Assembly (NCBI RefSeq): GCF_026966905.1
Contig: NZ_JAPUBN010000010.1
Location: 1 to 64,000 of the forward strand
Direction of reading: 5' to 3'
DNA from: Marinomonas phaeophyticola
GTDB lineage: Bacteria; Pseudomonadota; Gammaproteobacteria; Pseudomonadales; Marinomonadaceae
DNA: 64,000 nucleotides
The notes under the pieces were generated by a model, which saw nothing but the letters and a program-made list of their open reading frames with translations, made no database searches and was not told where the DNA came from. Below are positions 1 to 9,692 of the stretch, one piece after another. The translations under genes and the position numbers were made by a program. Each line of letters opens with the position of its first letter. Positions within the stretch are counted from its first letter, which is position 1.

Positions 1-445
1 TTTGCCAGACCTCTTCGCTGAATTGAAAGGCAACGTATAAATTAGCGAAAGCAGAAACAATAAAGAAACCAACCCAGGCCAGATTAAGTGTGCGCCAGAC
101 TTTAAATGGGAGTTCTATTTTATCTCCCATCATTCGTTGAATAATATTTTTTTCACCAATAAACTGACTGCCTAGAAAAGCTAAAGCAAACAAACCATTT
201 ACAACGGTTGGTTTCCATTTAATGAAGTCTCCATCTCCCAGTAAAACCGTAGCGCCACCTAAAAGGACCACTAAAACAAGAGAAACAATGTGCATTTTTT
301 CAATTGTTTTTGTCTTGATCCAGCTATAAGCCACTTGAATAATCGTTGCTGGTATTAGGACGGCTGTTGCCATTATGATGTCTCCTGTATATTTATATAC
401 GGCGAAGAAGATGATAATGGGTAAAAAGTCGAATAAAATTTTCAT
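1..445 (-). CDS. yciB: YciB inner membrane protein, septation protein A family (partial, C-terminus outside window)
   Basis: The reading frame runs off the left edge, so about 148 of the usual ~180 residues are present. The protein starts MKILFDFLPIIIFFAVYK and contains the family signatures FIKWKPTV, IIQRMMG and LNLAWVGFF, which align from memory with E. coli YciB. Several hydrophobic segments mark a polytopic inner-membrane protein; the family is linked to envelope synthesis and septation. I chose the ATG at 445 rather than the internal Met at 373 because residues 1-24 match the family N-terminus. It is divergent from the PHP gene, as near yciV in many gammaproteobacteria. Confidence 0.9.
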   Translation of the reverse strand, partial: MKILFDFLPIIIFFAVYKYTGDIIMATAVLIPATIIQVAYSWIKTKTIEKMHIVSLVLVVLLGGATVLLGDGDFIKWKPTVVNGLFALAFLGSQFIGEKNIIQRMMGDKIELPFKVWRTLNLAWVGFFIVSAFANLYVAFQFSEEVWQ

Positions 446-510
446 ATAAAAACCAAATTATGTATGCTGTAGGCATGATAACGATCAAAGACATGAATGA
501 ACAGGAGAGA

Positions 511-1359
511 ATGAACGTTTCTCAACTACATCGTAGGGTGGATTTTCACAGCCACTCCAATTTTTCTGACGGAGCATTAACTCCAACAGCGCTTTTGTCT
601 TTAGCTTCTGAACAAAATATAGAACTCTTTTCTCTAACAGATCATGACACCATTGCAGGTTTAGATGAGGCAAGAGAAGCCGCTAAGATTTATAACATTA
701 ATTTGGTGTCAGGAGTTGAAATTTCAACCTTATGGAAAGGAATTCCTATTCATTTGGTCGCATTAAATTTTCCACAGAGTCATGCTGAGTTACTAACAGT
801 GCTCGATAACAATCAGTCTATACGTATAGACCGAGCCAAAAAAATAGCCTTGCTATTAATGAAACAGGGATTACCCGACTTATTTGACAAGGCGATGGAG
901 GAGGCTGGTCGAAGCCAAATTGGACGCCCTCATTTTGCCAGAGTTATGGTGAATCAAAATTTAGTTAAAGATTCAAATAAAGCATTTGATCGCTATTTAG
1001 GGAATAAAAGATTAGGTCAATTAAGAGATGTATGGCCTGATTTAGAGTCTGTTACCACTGCCTTAAAAGGGGGCGATATGGAGCTGGTTTTGGCTCACCC
1101 TAAACGGTATCCCATTACCATGACAAAATTGAAAAAGCTGGTTTATGATTTTGTAGAATACGGTGGTACTTCTTTAGAGGTCTCCTCTGGTAATGACAAG
1201 CCTGAGAATGTTCGATTGTTAGAAGGATTAATAAAAGAGCATAAAATAAAGGCATCGGTAGGAAGCGATTTTCATGGGCCTTATGGGCCTTGGTGTCAGG
1301 TTGGAAAGTTTTCATCTTTTGATGAAGCGAGAATACCAACGGTCTGGCAAGATTGGTAG
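511..1359 (+). CDS. rnm: PHP-domain phosphoesterase, RNase RNM (YciV/TrpH) family
   Basis: A member of the polymerase-and-histidinol-phosphatase fold. The metal-binding motifs are visible: DFHSHSNFSDG near the N-terminus, LTDHDT, PGVEIS-like SGVEIS, LAHPKRY and GSDFHGP near the C-terminus. E. coli YciV/RNase AM is a 5'-3' exoribonuclease acting on short RNAs and 5S rRNA ends. The frame is open from 460, but the ATG at 511 is preceded by AGGAGA at the right distance and gives 282 aa, close to the 293 aa of E. coli. It is followed by yciO, the same order as in enterobacteria. Confidence 0.88.
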   Translation: MNVSQLHRRVDFHSHSNFSDGALTPTALLSLASEQNIELFSLTDHDTIAGLDEAREAAKIYNINLVSGVEISTLWKGIPIHLVALNFPQSHAELLTVLDNNQSIRIDRAKKIALLLMKQGLPDLFDKAMEEAGRSQIGRPHFARVMVNQNLVKDSNKAFDRYLGNKRLGQLRDVWPDLESVTTALKGGDMELVLAHPKRYPITMTKLKKLVYDFVEYGGTSLEVSSGNDKPENVRLLEGLIKEHKIKASVGSDFHGPYGPWCQVGKFSSFDEARIPTVWQDW

Positions 1360-1446
1360 TCAGTTGAAAAATCGTTATGATAAAATCCTATTACTATTTG
1401 TTTTGCAGCTAAGATAGATTTTCTTGTCAGTCTGCTGGAGTATTAA

Positions 1447-2067
1447 ATGAGTCAGTTTTTCCAAATACACCCAGAAAACCCTCAAGTACGTTTGATTAAA
1501 CAGGCTGCAGAGGTTATCCGCAAAGGAGGGGTGATAGTATATCCAACAGATTGTGGATACTCTCTGGGCTGCCATCTTGGGGATAAGTCCGCATTAGATC
1601 GTATTCGTGCGATTCGTCGCTTAGATGATAAGCATAACTTCACTTTGGTATGCAGTGATTTATCTGAAATATCGACTTATGCTCGTTTTGATAACACGTT
1701 ATATAGATTGTTAAAACACAATACACCAGGGCCTTATACGTTTATATTTAATGCTACCTCCGAGGTGCCTAGACGTTTATTGCACCCTAAACGTAAAACC
1801 ATAGGTATCCGTGTGCCTGATAATAATATTGTACAGGCTTTGTTGGCAGAATTAGGTGAGCCTATTATGAGTTCATCCTTGATTCTTCCCGGTGAAACCA
1901 TGCCAATGACAGATCCATACGACATACGCGATACTTTAGAGCATGCCTTGGATTTGGTTATCGATGGTGGTTATTGTGGTATGGAGCCGACAACGGTTGT
2001 TAAAATGGATACCGATGATATAGAAATTATACGTGTCGGTGCCGGAGACCCATCACCATTTCAATAA
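1447..2067 (+). CDS. yciO: YciO, Sua5/YciO/YrdC-family protein
   Basis: 206 aa, the same length as E. coli YciO. It begins MSQFFQIHPENPQ and carries KGGVIVYPTDCGYSLG, RRLDDKHNFTL and KRKTIGIRVP, which match the Sua5-fold that binds ATP, threonine and RNA in threonylcarbamoyl-AMP synthesis. YciO itself is a paralogue with weak or uncertain tRNA-modification activity and lacks the extra C-terminal domain of Sua5. It lies 87 bases after the PHP gene on the same strand, so co-transcription is likely. Confidence 0.92.
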   Translation: MSQFFQIHPENPQVRLIKQAAEVIRKGGVIVYPTDCGYSLGCHLGDKSALDRIRAIRRLDDKHNFTLVCSDLSEISTYARFDNTLYRLLKHNTPGPYTFIFNATSEVPRRLLHPKRKTIGIRVPDNNIVQALLAELGEPIMSSSLILPGETMPMTDPYDIRDTLEHALDLVIDGGYCGMEPTTVVKMDTDDIEIIRVGAGDPSPFQ

Positions 2068-2214
2068 ATATTTTAATGTATGAACAAGAGTTTTAGGTTG
2101 GTTCTAGGTGATTCGTTTTCTTAGTGATTATTGATCTTTCATATGGTGGGTTGATCTACTGCTCTTGATATACAATTACTTTATAATGCTCCAAATTGAT
2201 TCCTTGGAGCTAAT

Positions 2215-3171
2215 ATGACGAATTCCACTTGCTATACCCCAATACTGAACGCGCTTGAAGAAAGCGATTTTAGCTCGAATGAATTAAAGCGAGTCTTCCA
2301 TGGTCGAGGTCATTGCTTTCCCGCTCTAGAGCATATTAATTTAGATTTCTACCCTCCTTTTCTGTTTTTAACATCCTACCAAGAAATTCTACAACTAGAA
2401 CTAGATCAATTGGCTAGCGCTATATGGGCTAAAATAGCTAATATTGTTGATAATATTGATGGTTTGGTTTTCCAGCAAAGAGCGGGGAGAGCAACAACAA
2501 GCCAGGTTTTGTATGGCAATTTACCGAACCCTCATATTATTAGAGAGCATGGTCTGCGGTATCAGGTAGATTTACTCAAACATCAAAATACAGGGATTTT
2601 CCCTGATATGAGCAGAGGCAGGGAGTTTATTCTTACTCATTCTAAAGATAAGAAAGTTCTGAATTTATTTTCTTATACCTGTGGTTTCTCATTAGCGGCA
2701 ATGAAAGGTGGTGCGAAATCTGTTGTCAATATGGATATGAATAACGGAGTATTAAAGCAAGGCCGAGTAAATCATAAGTTGAATAATTTCACTCAAAATG
2801 TGAATTTTTACCCGCATGATATTCTTAAATCGTTCGGAAAATTAAGGAAAACAGGGCCTTTTGATCTTATCATCATTGATCCACCTAGTTTTCAAAAAGG
2901 CAGTTTTGAATTAACTAAAGATTATCAGAAAATTTTACGACGCTTACCTGATATCACCTGCAATGGCGCGCAGTTATTATTATGTGCAAACAGTCCTGAT
3001 TTATCAGAAGAGGGCTTTAAGACGTTAATATCAGAGCATGCTGGAGAGGCATTTATTTTTGAATATCGTATAAATAATGCAACGGGCTTTCCAGAAAAAG
3101 ATTTAGATAGAAATTTGAAAGCGCTAGTTTATCGCTATCAAAAACAGGAAGGTTCGCTTTTTTTAATTTAG
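2215..3171 (+). CDS. Class I SAM-dependent methyltransferase, RlmI/RlmK-like (COG1092)
   Basis: 318 aa. The C-terminal two thirds form a Rossmann methyltransferase: KVLNLFSYTCGFSLAA (motif I), VNMDMNNGVLKQ (motif II) and DLIIIDPPSFQKGSF (motif IV, the DPPSF type typical of RlmI/RlmK 23S rRNA cytosine or guanine methyltransferases). The start region lacks the PUA domain of true RlmI, so the substrate is uncertain. A good upstream sequence (CCTTGGAGCTAAT) supports the ATG at 2215. In related genomes the slot between yciO and rluB often holds scpA/scpB or another gene. Confidence 0.78.
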   Translation: MTNSTCYTPILNALEESDFSSNELKRVFHGRGHCFPALEHINLDFYPPFLFLTSYQEILQLELDQLASAIWAKIANIVDNIDGLVFQQRAGRATTSQVLYGNLPNPHIIREHGLRYQVDLLKHQNTGIFPDMSRGREFILTHSKDKKVLNLFSYTCGFSLAAMKGGAKSVVNMDMNNGVLKQGRVNHKLNNFTQNVNFYPHDILKSFGKLRKTGPFDLIIIDPPSFQKGSFELTKDYQKILRRLPDITCNGAQLLLCANSPDLSEEGFKTLISEHAGEAFIFEYRINNATGFPEKDLDRNLKALVYRYQKQEGSLFLI

Positions 3172-3342
3172 TTTGTCTGATTCTTTGGGTTTTACATGCC
3201 TTACTTGATATGAGTTGAGTATATTTATCAATGAGGGGTGTAAAGACATAGATTGCAGATTATAATGTTTCTATTATGCTATATGGCATGTATTAAAGTC
3301 ACACATCGGGTTGCTGAGAAGCATTCCCATAAAGAGGTCGTA

Positions 3343-4233
3343 ATGGACGAAAAGTTACAAAAAGTGTTAGCTCGAGCTGGTCAAGGTTCTCGTCGTGAGA
3401 TGGAAACACGTATTCGTGAAGGTCGAGTACAAGTTAATGGCGAAGTTGCTAAGCTAGGAGATCGAGTAAAGATTTCTGATGAAATTTTAATGGATGGCTA
3501 TCCTGTAAAGATTTCAGAAGCAGGCGAAAGCCGCAGAGTGCTTATTTATAACAAACCTGAAGGCGAAGTTTGTACTCGAAAAGACCCAGAGGGCCGCCCA
3601 ACAATTTTTGATAGTTTACCAAAACTACGTGGTGAACGTTGGATAGCCGTAGGTCGTCTGGATATTAATACGTCTGGTTTGCTTCTGTTTACAACAGACG
3701 GTGAATTAGCGAATAGATTAATGCATCCGTCCACAGAAATTGATCGTGAGTATTTAGTCCGTGTTATGGGTGAAATTACGGATGAGAATATTAAAAACTT
3801 GAAGAAAGGTGTTTTTCTTGAGGATGGCGTTGCCAAGTTTACCGATATAGTCGACGGTGGTGGTGAAGGTATAAACCGTTGGTTCTATGTTTGCTTGATG
3901 GAAGGTCGTAACCGTGAAGTTCGTCGTATGTGGGAATCCCAAGGGGCGAAAGTGAACCGTTTAAAACGGGTACGATTTGGACCAGTATTTTTGCCATCAA
4001 AAGCTAAAGTAGGCCGTTTTGTTGAAATGGATGAGCTTGAGGTAAATGGGTTATGTTCATTGGTTAATTTACCATTGAAGGCGATATCCGCAAAAACGGT
4101 GCAAGAGAAAAAAGACGCGAAACGTCAAAATTCGAAAACAGGCGGAAAGAAACGCCCTAAAGGGTTTGATTGGCAAACATCTGATAAAGCCGAATTTAAG
4201 CCGAAGAAATCGGGTAAAAGAACATTCCGATAA
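3343..4233 (+). CDS. rluB: 23S rRNA pseudouridine(2605) synthase RluB
   Basis: RluB isomerises U2605 of 23S rRNA. The start [19 protein letters not shown] matches E. coli RluB almost residue for residue, and GAGG lies before the ATG at 3343, so I reject the 30-residue extension that is open from 3253. An N-terminal S4 RNA-binding domain (about residues 1-60) is followed by the RsuA-family catalytic domain with the aspartate motif [14 protein letters not shown]. The C-terminal 40 residues are a Lys/Arg-rich tail common in RluB. The 296 aa length is normal for the family. Confidence 0.93.
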   Translation: MDEKLQKVLARAGQGSRREMETRIREGRVQVNGEVAKLGDRVKISDEILMDGYPVKISEAGESRRVLIYNKPEGEVCTRKDPEGRPTIFDSLPKLRGERWIAVGRLDINTSGLLLFTTDGELANRLMHPSTEIDREYLVRVMGEITDENIKNLKKGVFLEDGVAKFTDIVDGGGEGINRWFYVCLMEGRNREVRRMWESQGAKVNRLKRVRFGPVFLPSKAKVGRFVEMDELEVNGLCSLVNLPLKAISAKTVQEKKDAKRQNSKTGGKKRPKGFDWQTSDKAEFKPKKSGKRTFR

Positions 4234-4273
4234 TTTATAAATGTAACTGCATGTTTTTGGAGGGGAGTGGTAC

Positions 4274-4738
4274 ATGTTTCGTTGGATACTGGTATTTATT
4301 ACTGCGTTATTTGTAGGTTTTTTGTTTTATATTAATATAAATAACGATAGGCCTGAAAATTTAGGCATAACAGATGGACTTTTAATGCCTTGTCCAACGT
4401 CACCTAATTGTATTTCTTCTCAAGCTGAAGTATCAGATGAAGTTCATTATGTTGAACCGATAATTTATAAGCAATCTTATCTTGAAATGCAGTTATTGTT
4501 AGAAAAGTATTTTTTAGACCAGGGCAATGCACGTATCGTTTCGAGTGAGTTGGGTTATTTCTATGTTGAAATAAAAAGTTCATTCTTTGGTTTTGTTGAT
4601 GATGTTGAGCTTTATTGGCCTGAAGCAGATAGTGTACTTCACATACGCTCTGCGTCTAGAGTTGGGTATTCAGACATGGATGTAAACCGTGATCGGGTAC
4701 TTAAAATGAAAGAATTTATTTCTAGTTACCAACAGTAA
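4274..4738 (+). CDS. DUF1499 family protein, membrane-anchored
   Basis: 154 aa with one N-terminal membrane segment (RWILVFITALFVGFLFYI) and then the DUF1499 signature CPTSPNCISSQ and a C-terminal RSASRVGYSDMDVNRDR. This family has no established function; members are periplasmic or membrane-tethered. A strong ribosome site (GGAGGGG) precedes the ATG. The gene sits between rluB and a two-component system on the same strand. Confidence 0.82.
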   Translation: MFRWILVFITALFVGFLFYININNDRPENLGITDGLLMPCPTSPNCISSQAEVSDEVHYVEPIIYKQSYLEMQLLLEKYFLDQGNARIVSSELGYFYVEIKSSFFGFVDDVELYWPEADSVLHIRSASRVGYSDMDVNRDRVLKMKEFISSYQQ

Positions 4739-4786
4739 AGTAAATTTATCAGCTCATTTTAAGAGGTGTACAAAAGGGGATACCAA

Positions 4787-5512
4787 ATGATAGACAATCA
4801 CTCTCAATCGATTCTTATAGTAGAAGATGATGAGCGTTTAGCGTTATTGACAAAAGATTACTTGCAAAAAAATGGCTTTGTTGTAGATATAGAGTCTGAT
4901 GGTCGTCGAGCCATCACTCGTATTCTTGAGGCGAAGCCAGACCTCGTTATTCTCGATTTAATGTTACCTGGTGCGGATGGTTTTACCGTGTGTCGCAGTG
5001 TTCGTTCAGAATACAAATCTCCAATATTAATGCTTACCGCCAGAAGCGATGATGTTGATCAAATTCTTGGCTTAGAGATTGGTGCGGATGATTATGTGGC
5101 TAAACCTGTTAAACCAAGAGTTCTTTTAGCTCGTATTCAATCTTTATTGAGACGCAGTACTCAAGATGTCGATCCGAAATTGGCAGCGTCATCAAGTAAA
5201 GAAAACAGCTTGCTAACATTTGGTCCATTGGAAATTGATAATTCACGACGTGAAGCTTGGGTTTCTGGTGAAGAAATTGATTTAACCAGTGCGGAATTTG
5301 ACCTTTTATGGTTATTGGCAAGTAATGCTGGACGAATTTTAAGCCGAGAAGAAATTTTTGGCGAATTACGTGGTATTGAATATGATGGTCAAGATCGATC
5401 AGTAGATGTTCGCGTTTCTCGAATTAGATCGAAAATAGGAGATGATCCTATCCATCCAAGAAAAATTAAAACAATACGAAGTAAAGGCTATCTTTTTGTT
5501 AAAGAAATATAA
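4787..5512 (+). CDS. rstA: OmpR-family response regulator, RstA-like
   Basis: Receiver domain at residues 1-120 with acidic pocket D14/D15, phospho-acceptor D57 (VILDLMLPG) and the conserved Lys in AKPVKP, followed by a winged-helix OmpR DNA-binding domain. The segment LRGIEYDGQDRSVDVRVSRI matches E. coli RstA closely. A GTG at 4766 would add seven residues, but the ATG at 4787 has AGGGGA seven bases upstream and gives the normal 241 aa. It is paired with the histidine kinase just downstream. Confidence 0.88.
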   Translation: MIDNHSQSILIVEDDERLALLTKDYLQKNGFVVDIESDGRRAITRILEAKPDLVILDLMLPGADGFTVCRSVRSEYKSPILMLTARSDDVDQILGLEIGADDYVAKPVKPRVLLARIQSLLRRSTQDVDPKLAASSSKENSLLTFGPLEIDNSRREAWVSGEEIDLTSAEFDLLWLLASNAGRILSREEIFGELRGIEYDGQDRSVDVRVSRIRSKIGDDPIHPRKIKTIRSKGYLFVKEI

Positions 5513-5579
5513 CTTTAATCGGTTGATTTTAGTGTGACTACGAGTAGCTGGCAGCTTTATCGCAACCTTGTTGTAGGGG

Positions 5580-7040
5580 GTGGTCATTCTGCTTATAAGC
5601 TTTGTTACTGTATATTTTGCTCAGTCAAAGTATACACAGTATCGAGCGAATAATTTAATGTGCTCGGATGTTGGGTTAAGTGCCATCAATGTAATGATGG
5701 GTCATGATGTTCCTCTATCTCACTATAAATGGGATATTAAAAATGCTAGTACGCCTTTGCCTAGTGACCAAATTTTAGCCGCATTAGAGGAAAACTTGTT
5801 TGATACGACTAATATCACTGATGGTCAAATCAATTTTTATATAAATAATGAGATTGCTTTCTCTTCAACTATCTCTGATAAAGTTCGATACTACTCAATT
5901 GAGTTGTTATTAAAACCCATCTTCGCCTCTTCTTTGTATAGTTACTCTGAAAAAAAGTCATTTTTAAATGTCTTACCTTGTGTAAGTGCAATGGATACTG
6001 AAAGCTTCCCCAGTCATTCCGATGGTCTCTATACTGTTCATTCTGATGTAGGAAATGGTGCCTTTATTTGGGTTAAGCAAGGCCAGCCTTCTTTAAAAGT
6101 AGAGGCGACTTTACGTTCCCTTGTAAATTTAACGCTTTTAATTACCAGTATTGTCGCAATAGCTATTATATTGATGCTTATTCTTATTTGGAAAGAATTG
6201 CTGCGATTGGAGTCGAGAAGGAAAACCTTTGAAATCCTTACTAAACAGATTGCTAGGGGGGTGGTTGATCTTCCCGAGAATCTCTCTGATAGTGGTGGGG
6301 CATTAGAGGAATTGGCGGACTCTTTTGGCTCTATGTCTTCACATATTGAACGTTTGCTTCGGGTGCAAAGGGATATGACCAATGCTATCTCTCATGAATT
6401 GCGGACACCTATTGCTCGATTGCGATTTGGATTGGAAGCTCTGAAAGATGATGTTCATGAGGACGTGCTCTCTACTATCTATGGCCTTGAGGGCGATGTG
6501 GAAGAGTTAAATACATTGGTTGATGAAGTATTAACGTATGGGAAATTAGAGGAAGGGGCGCTAACTCTAAATTTCACTCAAGTGGATATTAATCAAATTA
6601 TTCTGTCTATAATTGAAAGTAATGTTTCTTTGCTATCAGACTTTGATATTGAAGTCGACATTAACTCAGAACAGAGCTCAGTATCGGCAGATTCTCATCA
6701 TCTCCATCGAGCTCTTCAAAATCTTATTTTAAACGCAACTAAGTATGCAAAAAGTAGGGTGAAGGTGAGTTTTGTTTGTGATGAAGAGTCTTGGCAAGTC
6801 GATATTGATGATGATGGCCCTGGGATTGCCTTTGAAGACAGGGACAAAGTGTTTATTCCTTTTCAGCGTTTAGATAATAGTCGGACGAGGGCCTCCGGAG
6901 GGTACGGGTTAGGCTTGGCAATAGTTCAAAAAATTGCTTTTTGGCATGGTGGTGCCGTACTGATTGATAGCAGTCATTTAGGTGGTGCAAAATTCAGTTT
7001 TATTTGGTCTAAAAACTATCATAAAAAAGATGTAAGTTAA
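5580..7040 (+). CDS. rstB: Sensor histidine kinase, RstB-like (5' end apparently frameshifted)
   Basis: Membrane sensor kinase. Visible parts: an N-terminal membrane helix, a periplasmic domain of about 150 residues, a second helix (TLLITSIVAIAIILMLILIW), HAMP, the H-box AISHELRTPIARLRF (His272 of this reading), and an ATPase domain with NLILNATKYA, DDDGPGIA and GYGLGLAI. As written the only in-frame start is GTG 5580, directly after an in-frame TAG. Another frame from GTG 5534 encodes VTTSSWQLYRNLVVG; dropping one G from the run at 5576-5580 joins it smoothly to this frame and restores an RstB-like N-terminus of about 502 aa. The kinase is probably intact in the organism, or phase-variable. 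Confidence 0.85.
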   Translation: MVILLISFVTVYFAQSKYTQYRANNLMCSDVGLSAINVMMGHDVPLSHYKWDIKNASTPLPSDQILAALEENLFDTTNITDGQINFYINNEIAFSSTISDKVRYYSIELLLKPIFASSLYSYSEKKSFLNVLPCVSAMDTESFPSHSDGLYTVHSDVGNGAFIWVKQGQPSLKVEATLRSLVNLTLLITSIVAIAIILMLILIWKELLRLESRRKTFEILTKQIARGVVDLPENLSDSGGALEELADSFGSMSSHIERLLRVQRDMTNAISHELRTPIARLRFGLEALKDDVHEDVLSTIYGLEGDVEELNTLVDEVLTYGKLEEGALTLNFTQVDINQIILSIIESNVSLLSDFDIEVDINSEQSSVSADSHHLHRALQNLILNATKYAKSRVKVSFVCDEESWQVDIDDDGPGIAFEDRDKVFIPFQRLDNSRTRASGGYGLGLAIVQKIAFWHGGAVLIDSSHLGGAKFSFIWSKNYHKKDVS

Positions 7041-7044
7041 TAGA

Positions 7045-7977
7045 TTATAGGTCGGGGGATAGGATACCTTTTAAATTCTTAAAACAGGTATGTGAAGCGG
7101 TACTTATTAAGTCCTGAATGTAGGAGCTGTCTCTTTGGTCCTTACGGATAGCGATATACAGTTTGCACCATATACCTTCCTCACCAAGGGATTTTGTCGT
7201 GACATATTGTCTGTTTGTGTATTCTGTTAATGCCCAATTAGGGAGGCAGCATACCCCTCTACCGCTTGCAACTAATTGCATCATCATTAAGGTGAGTTCG
7301 CAATGCCGAATTTTAGCGGGTCTTATCCCTGCTGGATCAAGAAAGTGCCTAAACACATCCAATCTTTCGGAATCGATAGGGTACGTTATGAGAACTTCAT
7401 TTTTTAAATCTTGAGGTTCTATAAATTCCTTTTCTGCCAGCTTGTGATGACGTGAAATAGCAATTTGAGATTCATATTGAAATAGAGGTATATACTCTAT
7501 ATTGGCGATTTCAATTGGGTCTGATGTTACGACTAGATCTAAGTCTCCCCTTGCTAGCGCGGGTAAAGGCATAAAGCTAAATGCTGTTGAGAGGTCAAGC
7601 TCAACATCCGGCCAGTGCTCTCTGAAGTAATCAATTGTTGGCATTAGCCATTCATAGCAACTGTGACACTCTATGGCTATGTGTAGCCTTCCGCTTTCAC
7701 CTTCTGCAAAGCGTTGAATATCACGTTGTGCGCTTCTAAAAGAAGGTACAACATCATCGGCTAATTGAAGTAGACGAAGGCCTGCACTGGTAAAGCGTAC
7801 GGGTTTGGTTTTTCGTATAAACAGAGGGCAGCCGAGCTTCTCTTCTAAATCTTTTAGTTGATGAGATAAGGCCGACTGAGTTAAATGGACTCTTTCTGCA
7901 GCTTCAACAAGGCTACCTGTTTCTCTAAGGGCTGTAAGGGTTTTTAGATGTCTAACTTCAATGAGACTCATGTTCAT
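7045..7977 (-). CDS. metR: MetR, LysR-type regulator of methionine biosynthesis
   Basis: LysR-type activator with an N-terminal helix-turn-helix (EAAERVHLTQSALSHQLKDLE) and a substrate-binding domain. IEVRHLKTL, RLHIAIECHSCYEWL, SERLDVFRHFLDPAGI and GLGEEG-type segments match E. coli MetR closely. MetR senses homocysteine and activates metE and metH. It converges on the sensor kinase with only four bases between stop codons. The start could also be the Met two codons in. Confidence 0.9.
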   Translation of the reverse strand: MNMSLIEVRHLKTLTALRETGSLVEAAERVHLTQSALSHQLKDLEEKLGCPLFIRKTKPVRFTSAGLRLLQLADDVVPSFRSAQRDIQRFAEGESGRLHIAIECHSCYEWLMPTIDYFREHWPDVELDLSTAFSFMPLPALARGDLDLVVTSDPIEIANIEYIPLFQYESQIAISRHHKLAEKEFIEPQDLKNEVLITYPIDSERLDVFRHFLDPAGIRPAKIRHCELTLMMMQLVASGRGVCCLPNWALTEYTNRQYVTTKSLGEEGIWCKLYIAIRKDQRDSSYIQDLISTASHTCFKNLKGILSPDL

Positions 7978-8078
7978 TTGTTCTTATGCAAAAGAAGCAT
8001 TTAAAAATCACCACTAAACAGTCATTAGTTGAAGTGGTGAAGTTGATTGCTATGTATTAATAAAACTACTCAATGCCG

Positions 8079-8981
8079 TTAGCACAAAAGAAATTCAAGC
8101 AATGCTTTTTGTGCATGCAGTCGGTTTTCGGCTTCATCCCACACTACCGATTCTGGGTGGTCAATAACATCGGCTGTCACTTCTTCCCCTCTGTGTGCTG
8201 GTAGACAATGCATAAACAAAGCGTCCTGATTTGCGAGTGACATAAGTTCGTTATTGACTTGAAAGGACTGGAAATCATTTAAGCGCTTGTCTTGTTCATC
8301 TTCTTGCCCCATTGACGCAAACACGTCTGTAACAATCAGGTCCGCTGCTTTTACAGCTTCTTTGGCGTCATGTACGACTGTTACTCTATGTGCGTATTGA
8401 TCAACGAGAGATTTGTTTGGTTCGTAGCCATTAGGGCAAGCCACCACTAAATTGAAATTTAACAACTCAGCGGCATTAATATAGGAATGGCACATGTTGT
8501 TGCCATCACCAACCCAAACAACCTTCTTGCCCTCTATTGAACCTCTGTGTTCTTGATAAGTTTGCATGTCTGCGAGTAACTGACACGGATGGAAATCATC
8601 CGTTAATGCATTGATAACAGGTACAGATGAGTTTTTAGCGAAAGTCTCAATGCTAGAGTGATCAAAGGTACGAATCATAACCGCATCCACCATGCTTGAA
8701 ATGACTTTTGCACTGTCTTCAATTGGCTCTCCACGGCCAAGTTGCGTATCTCTTGGCGATAAAAAAATGGCGTGGCCTCCAAATTGAGCCATACCGGCTT
8801 CGAAAGAGACTCGTGTACGAGTGGAGGATTTCTCAAAAATCATGGCTAGCACACGATTTTTTAAAGGTTGGTATAGAGTCCCATCACGATGTATTTTTTT
8901 GAGTTCAGAGGCACGATTTAAAATCTGCTTCAGTTCATCGGAAGAAAGATCCATTAGCGTTAAAAAATGCCTTGGGGACAC
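8079..8981 (-). CDS. argF: Ornithine carbamoyltransferase ArgF
   Basis: Catalyses ornithine + carbamoyl phosphate to citrulline in arginine synthesis. Carbamoyl-phosphate motif STRTR at residues 53-57, HPCQLLAD, ornithine-loop residues and the catalytic [11 protein letters not shown] near the C-terminus are all present. 300 aa, typical of the short OTC class. The start is GTG at 8981 with CAGGAG nine bases upstream. argF followed by grxD and a peroxiredoxin is also found in Pseudomonas. Confidence 0.95.
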   Translation of the reverse strand: MSPRHFLTLMDLSSDELKQILNRASELKKIHRDGTLYQPLKNRVLAMIFEKSSTRTRVSFEAGMAQFGGHAIFLSPRDTQLGRGEPIEDSAKVISSMVDAVMIRTFDHSSIETFAKNSSVPVINALTDDFHPCQLLADMQTYQEHRGSIEGKKVVWVGDGNNMCHSYINAAELLNFNLVVACPNGYEPNKSLVDQYAHRVTVVHDAKEAVKAADLIVTDVFASMGQEDEQDKRLNDFQSFQVNNELMSLANQDALFMHCLPAHRGEEVTADVIDHPESVVWDEAENRLHAQKALLEFLLC

Positions 8982-9216
8982 GTGGGGTTACTCCTGTAGA
9001 TATTAATTTAAAAAGTAATCGGCCAATGTAATACACTGAACCGTGTTAGTAAAGTCCAGAAACTCCCCTAAATATCATATAGGGCTTGTATTCTATTTGT
9101 AGAACCCATATAAACACCCACAAAGTCTTATGAAAAATATACCGCTAAGTGTTTTTGAAATACTTGATAAAACATAAGATATAAATAATCACTACTATGA
9201 AACAAGAGGTTTTAAC

Positions 9217-9543
9217 GTGAGTACACTTGATACAATTAAAGAACAAATTGACGGCAATCCTATCCTTTTATATATGAAAGGTACTCCACGAGCTCCTCAA
9301 TGCGGTTTTTCAGCGCAAACTGTACAAGCGCTTATGACTTGTGGCGAGCGATTTGCTTTTGTGAACATTTTGGAAAACCCTGATATTCGCGCAGAGTTAC
9401 CGAAATTTGCTAACTGGCCAACATTTCCTCAACTATGGGTGAAAGGTGAGCTTGTCGGAGGTTGTGATATAGTGGTTGAAATGGCAACGAACGGCGAATT
9501 GCAAACTTTGATTACGGAAGCTGTAGGTTCTGAAACAGAATAA
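9217..9543 (+). CDS. grxD: Monothiol glutaredoxin GrxD (CGFS type)
   Basis: 108 aa with the monothiol active site CGFS at residues 29-32, preceded by KGTPRAPQ, then WPTFPQLWVKGELVGGCDI, which binds glutathione. Members carry a bridging [2Fe-2S] cluster and work with BolA proteins in iron-sulfur trafficking. The start is GTG 9217 with AAGAGG upstream. Confidence 0.95.
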   Translation: MSTLDTIKEQIDGNPILLYMKGTPRAPQCGFSAQTVQALMTCGERFAFVNILENPDIRAELPKFANWPTFPQLWVKGELVGGCDIVVEMATNGELQTLITEAVGSETE

Positions 9544-9692
9544 TATGCATTATTTTGCATGTAATAGATAAATATTATTGCCCTTATTGAAATTATTAAT
9601 CAGATTACCGCTTAGGTTTGACGATATAATATCTCGGCAATAATGTATTTTAGAAAAGATTTTATACGCAATTCATTATGGAGATCTCGTAA

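Noticed and set aside
6038..6382. 114-codon ORF antisense to the sensor kinase
   Set aside because: Shadow of the kinase HAMP/histidine region; no family resemblance.
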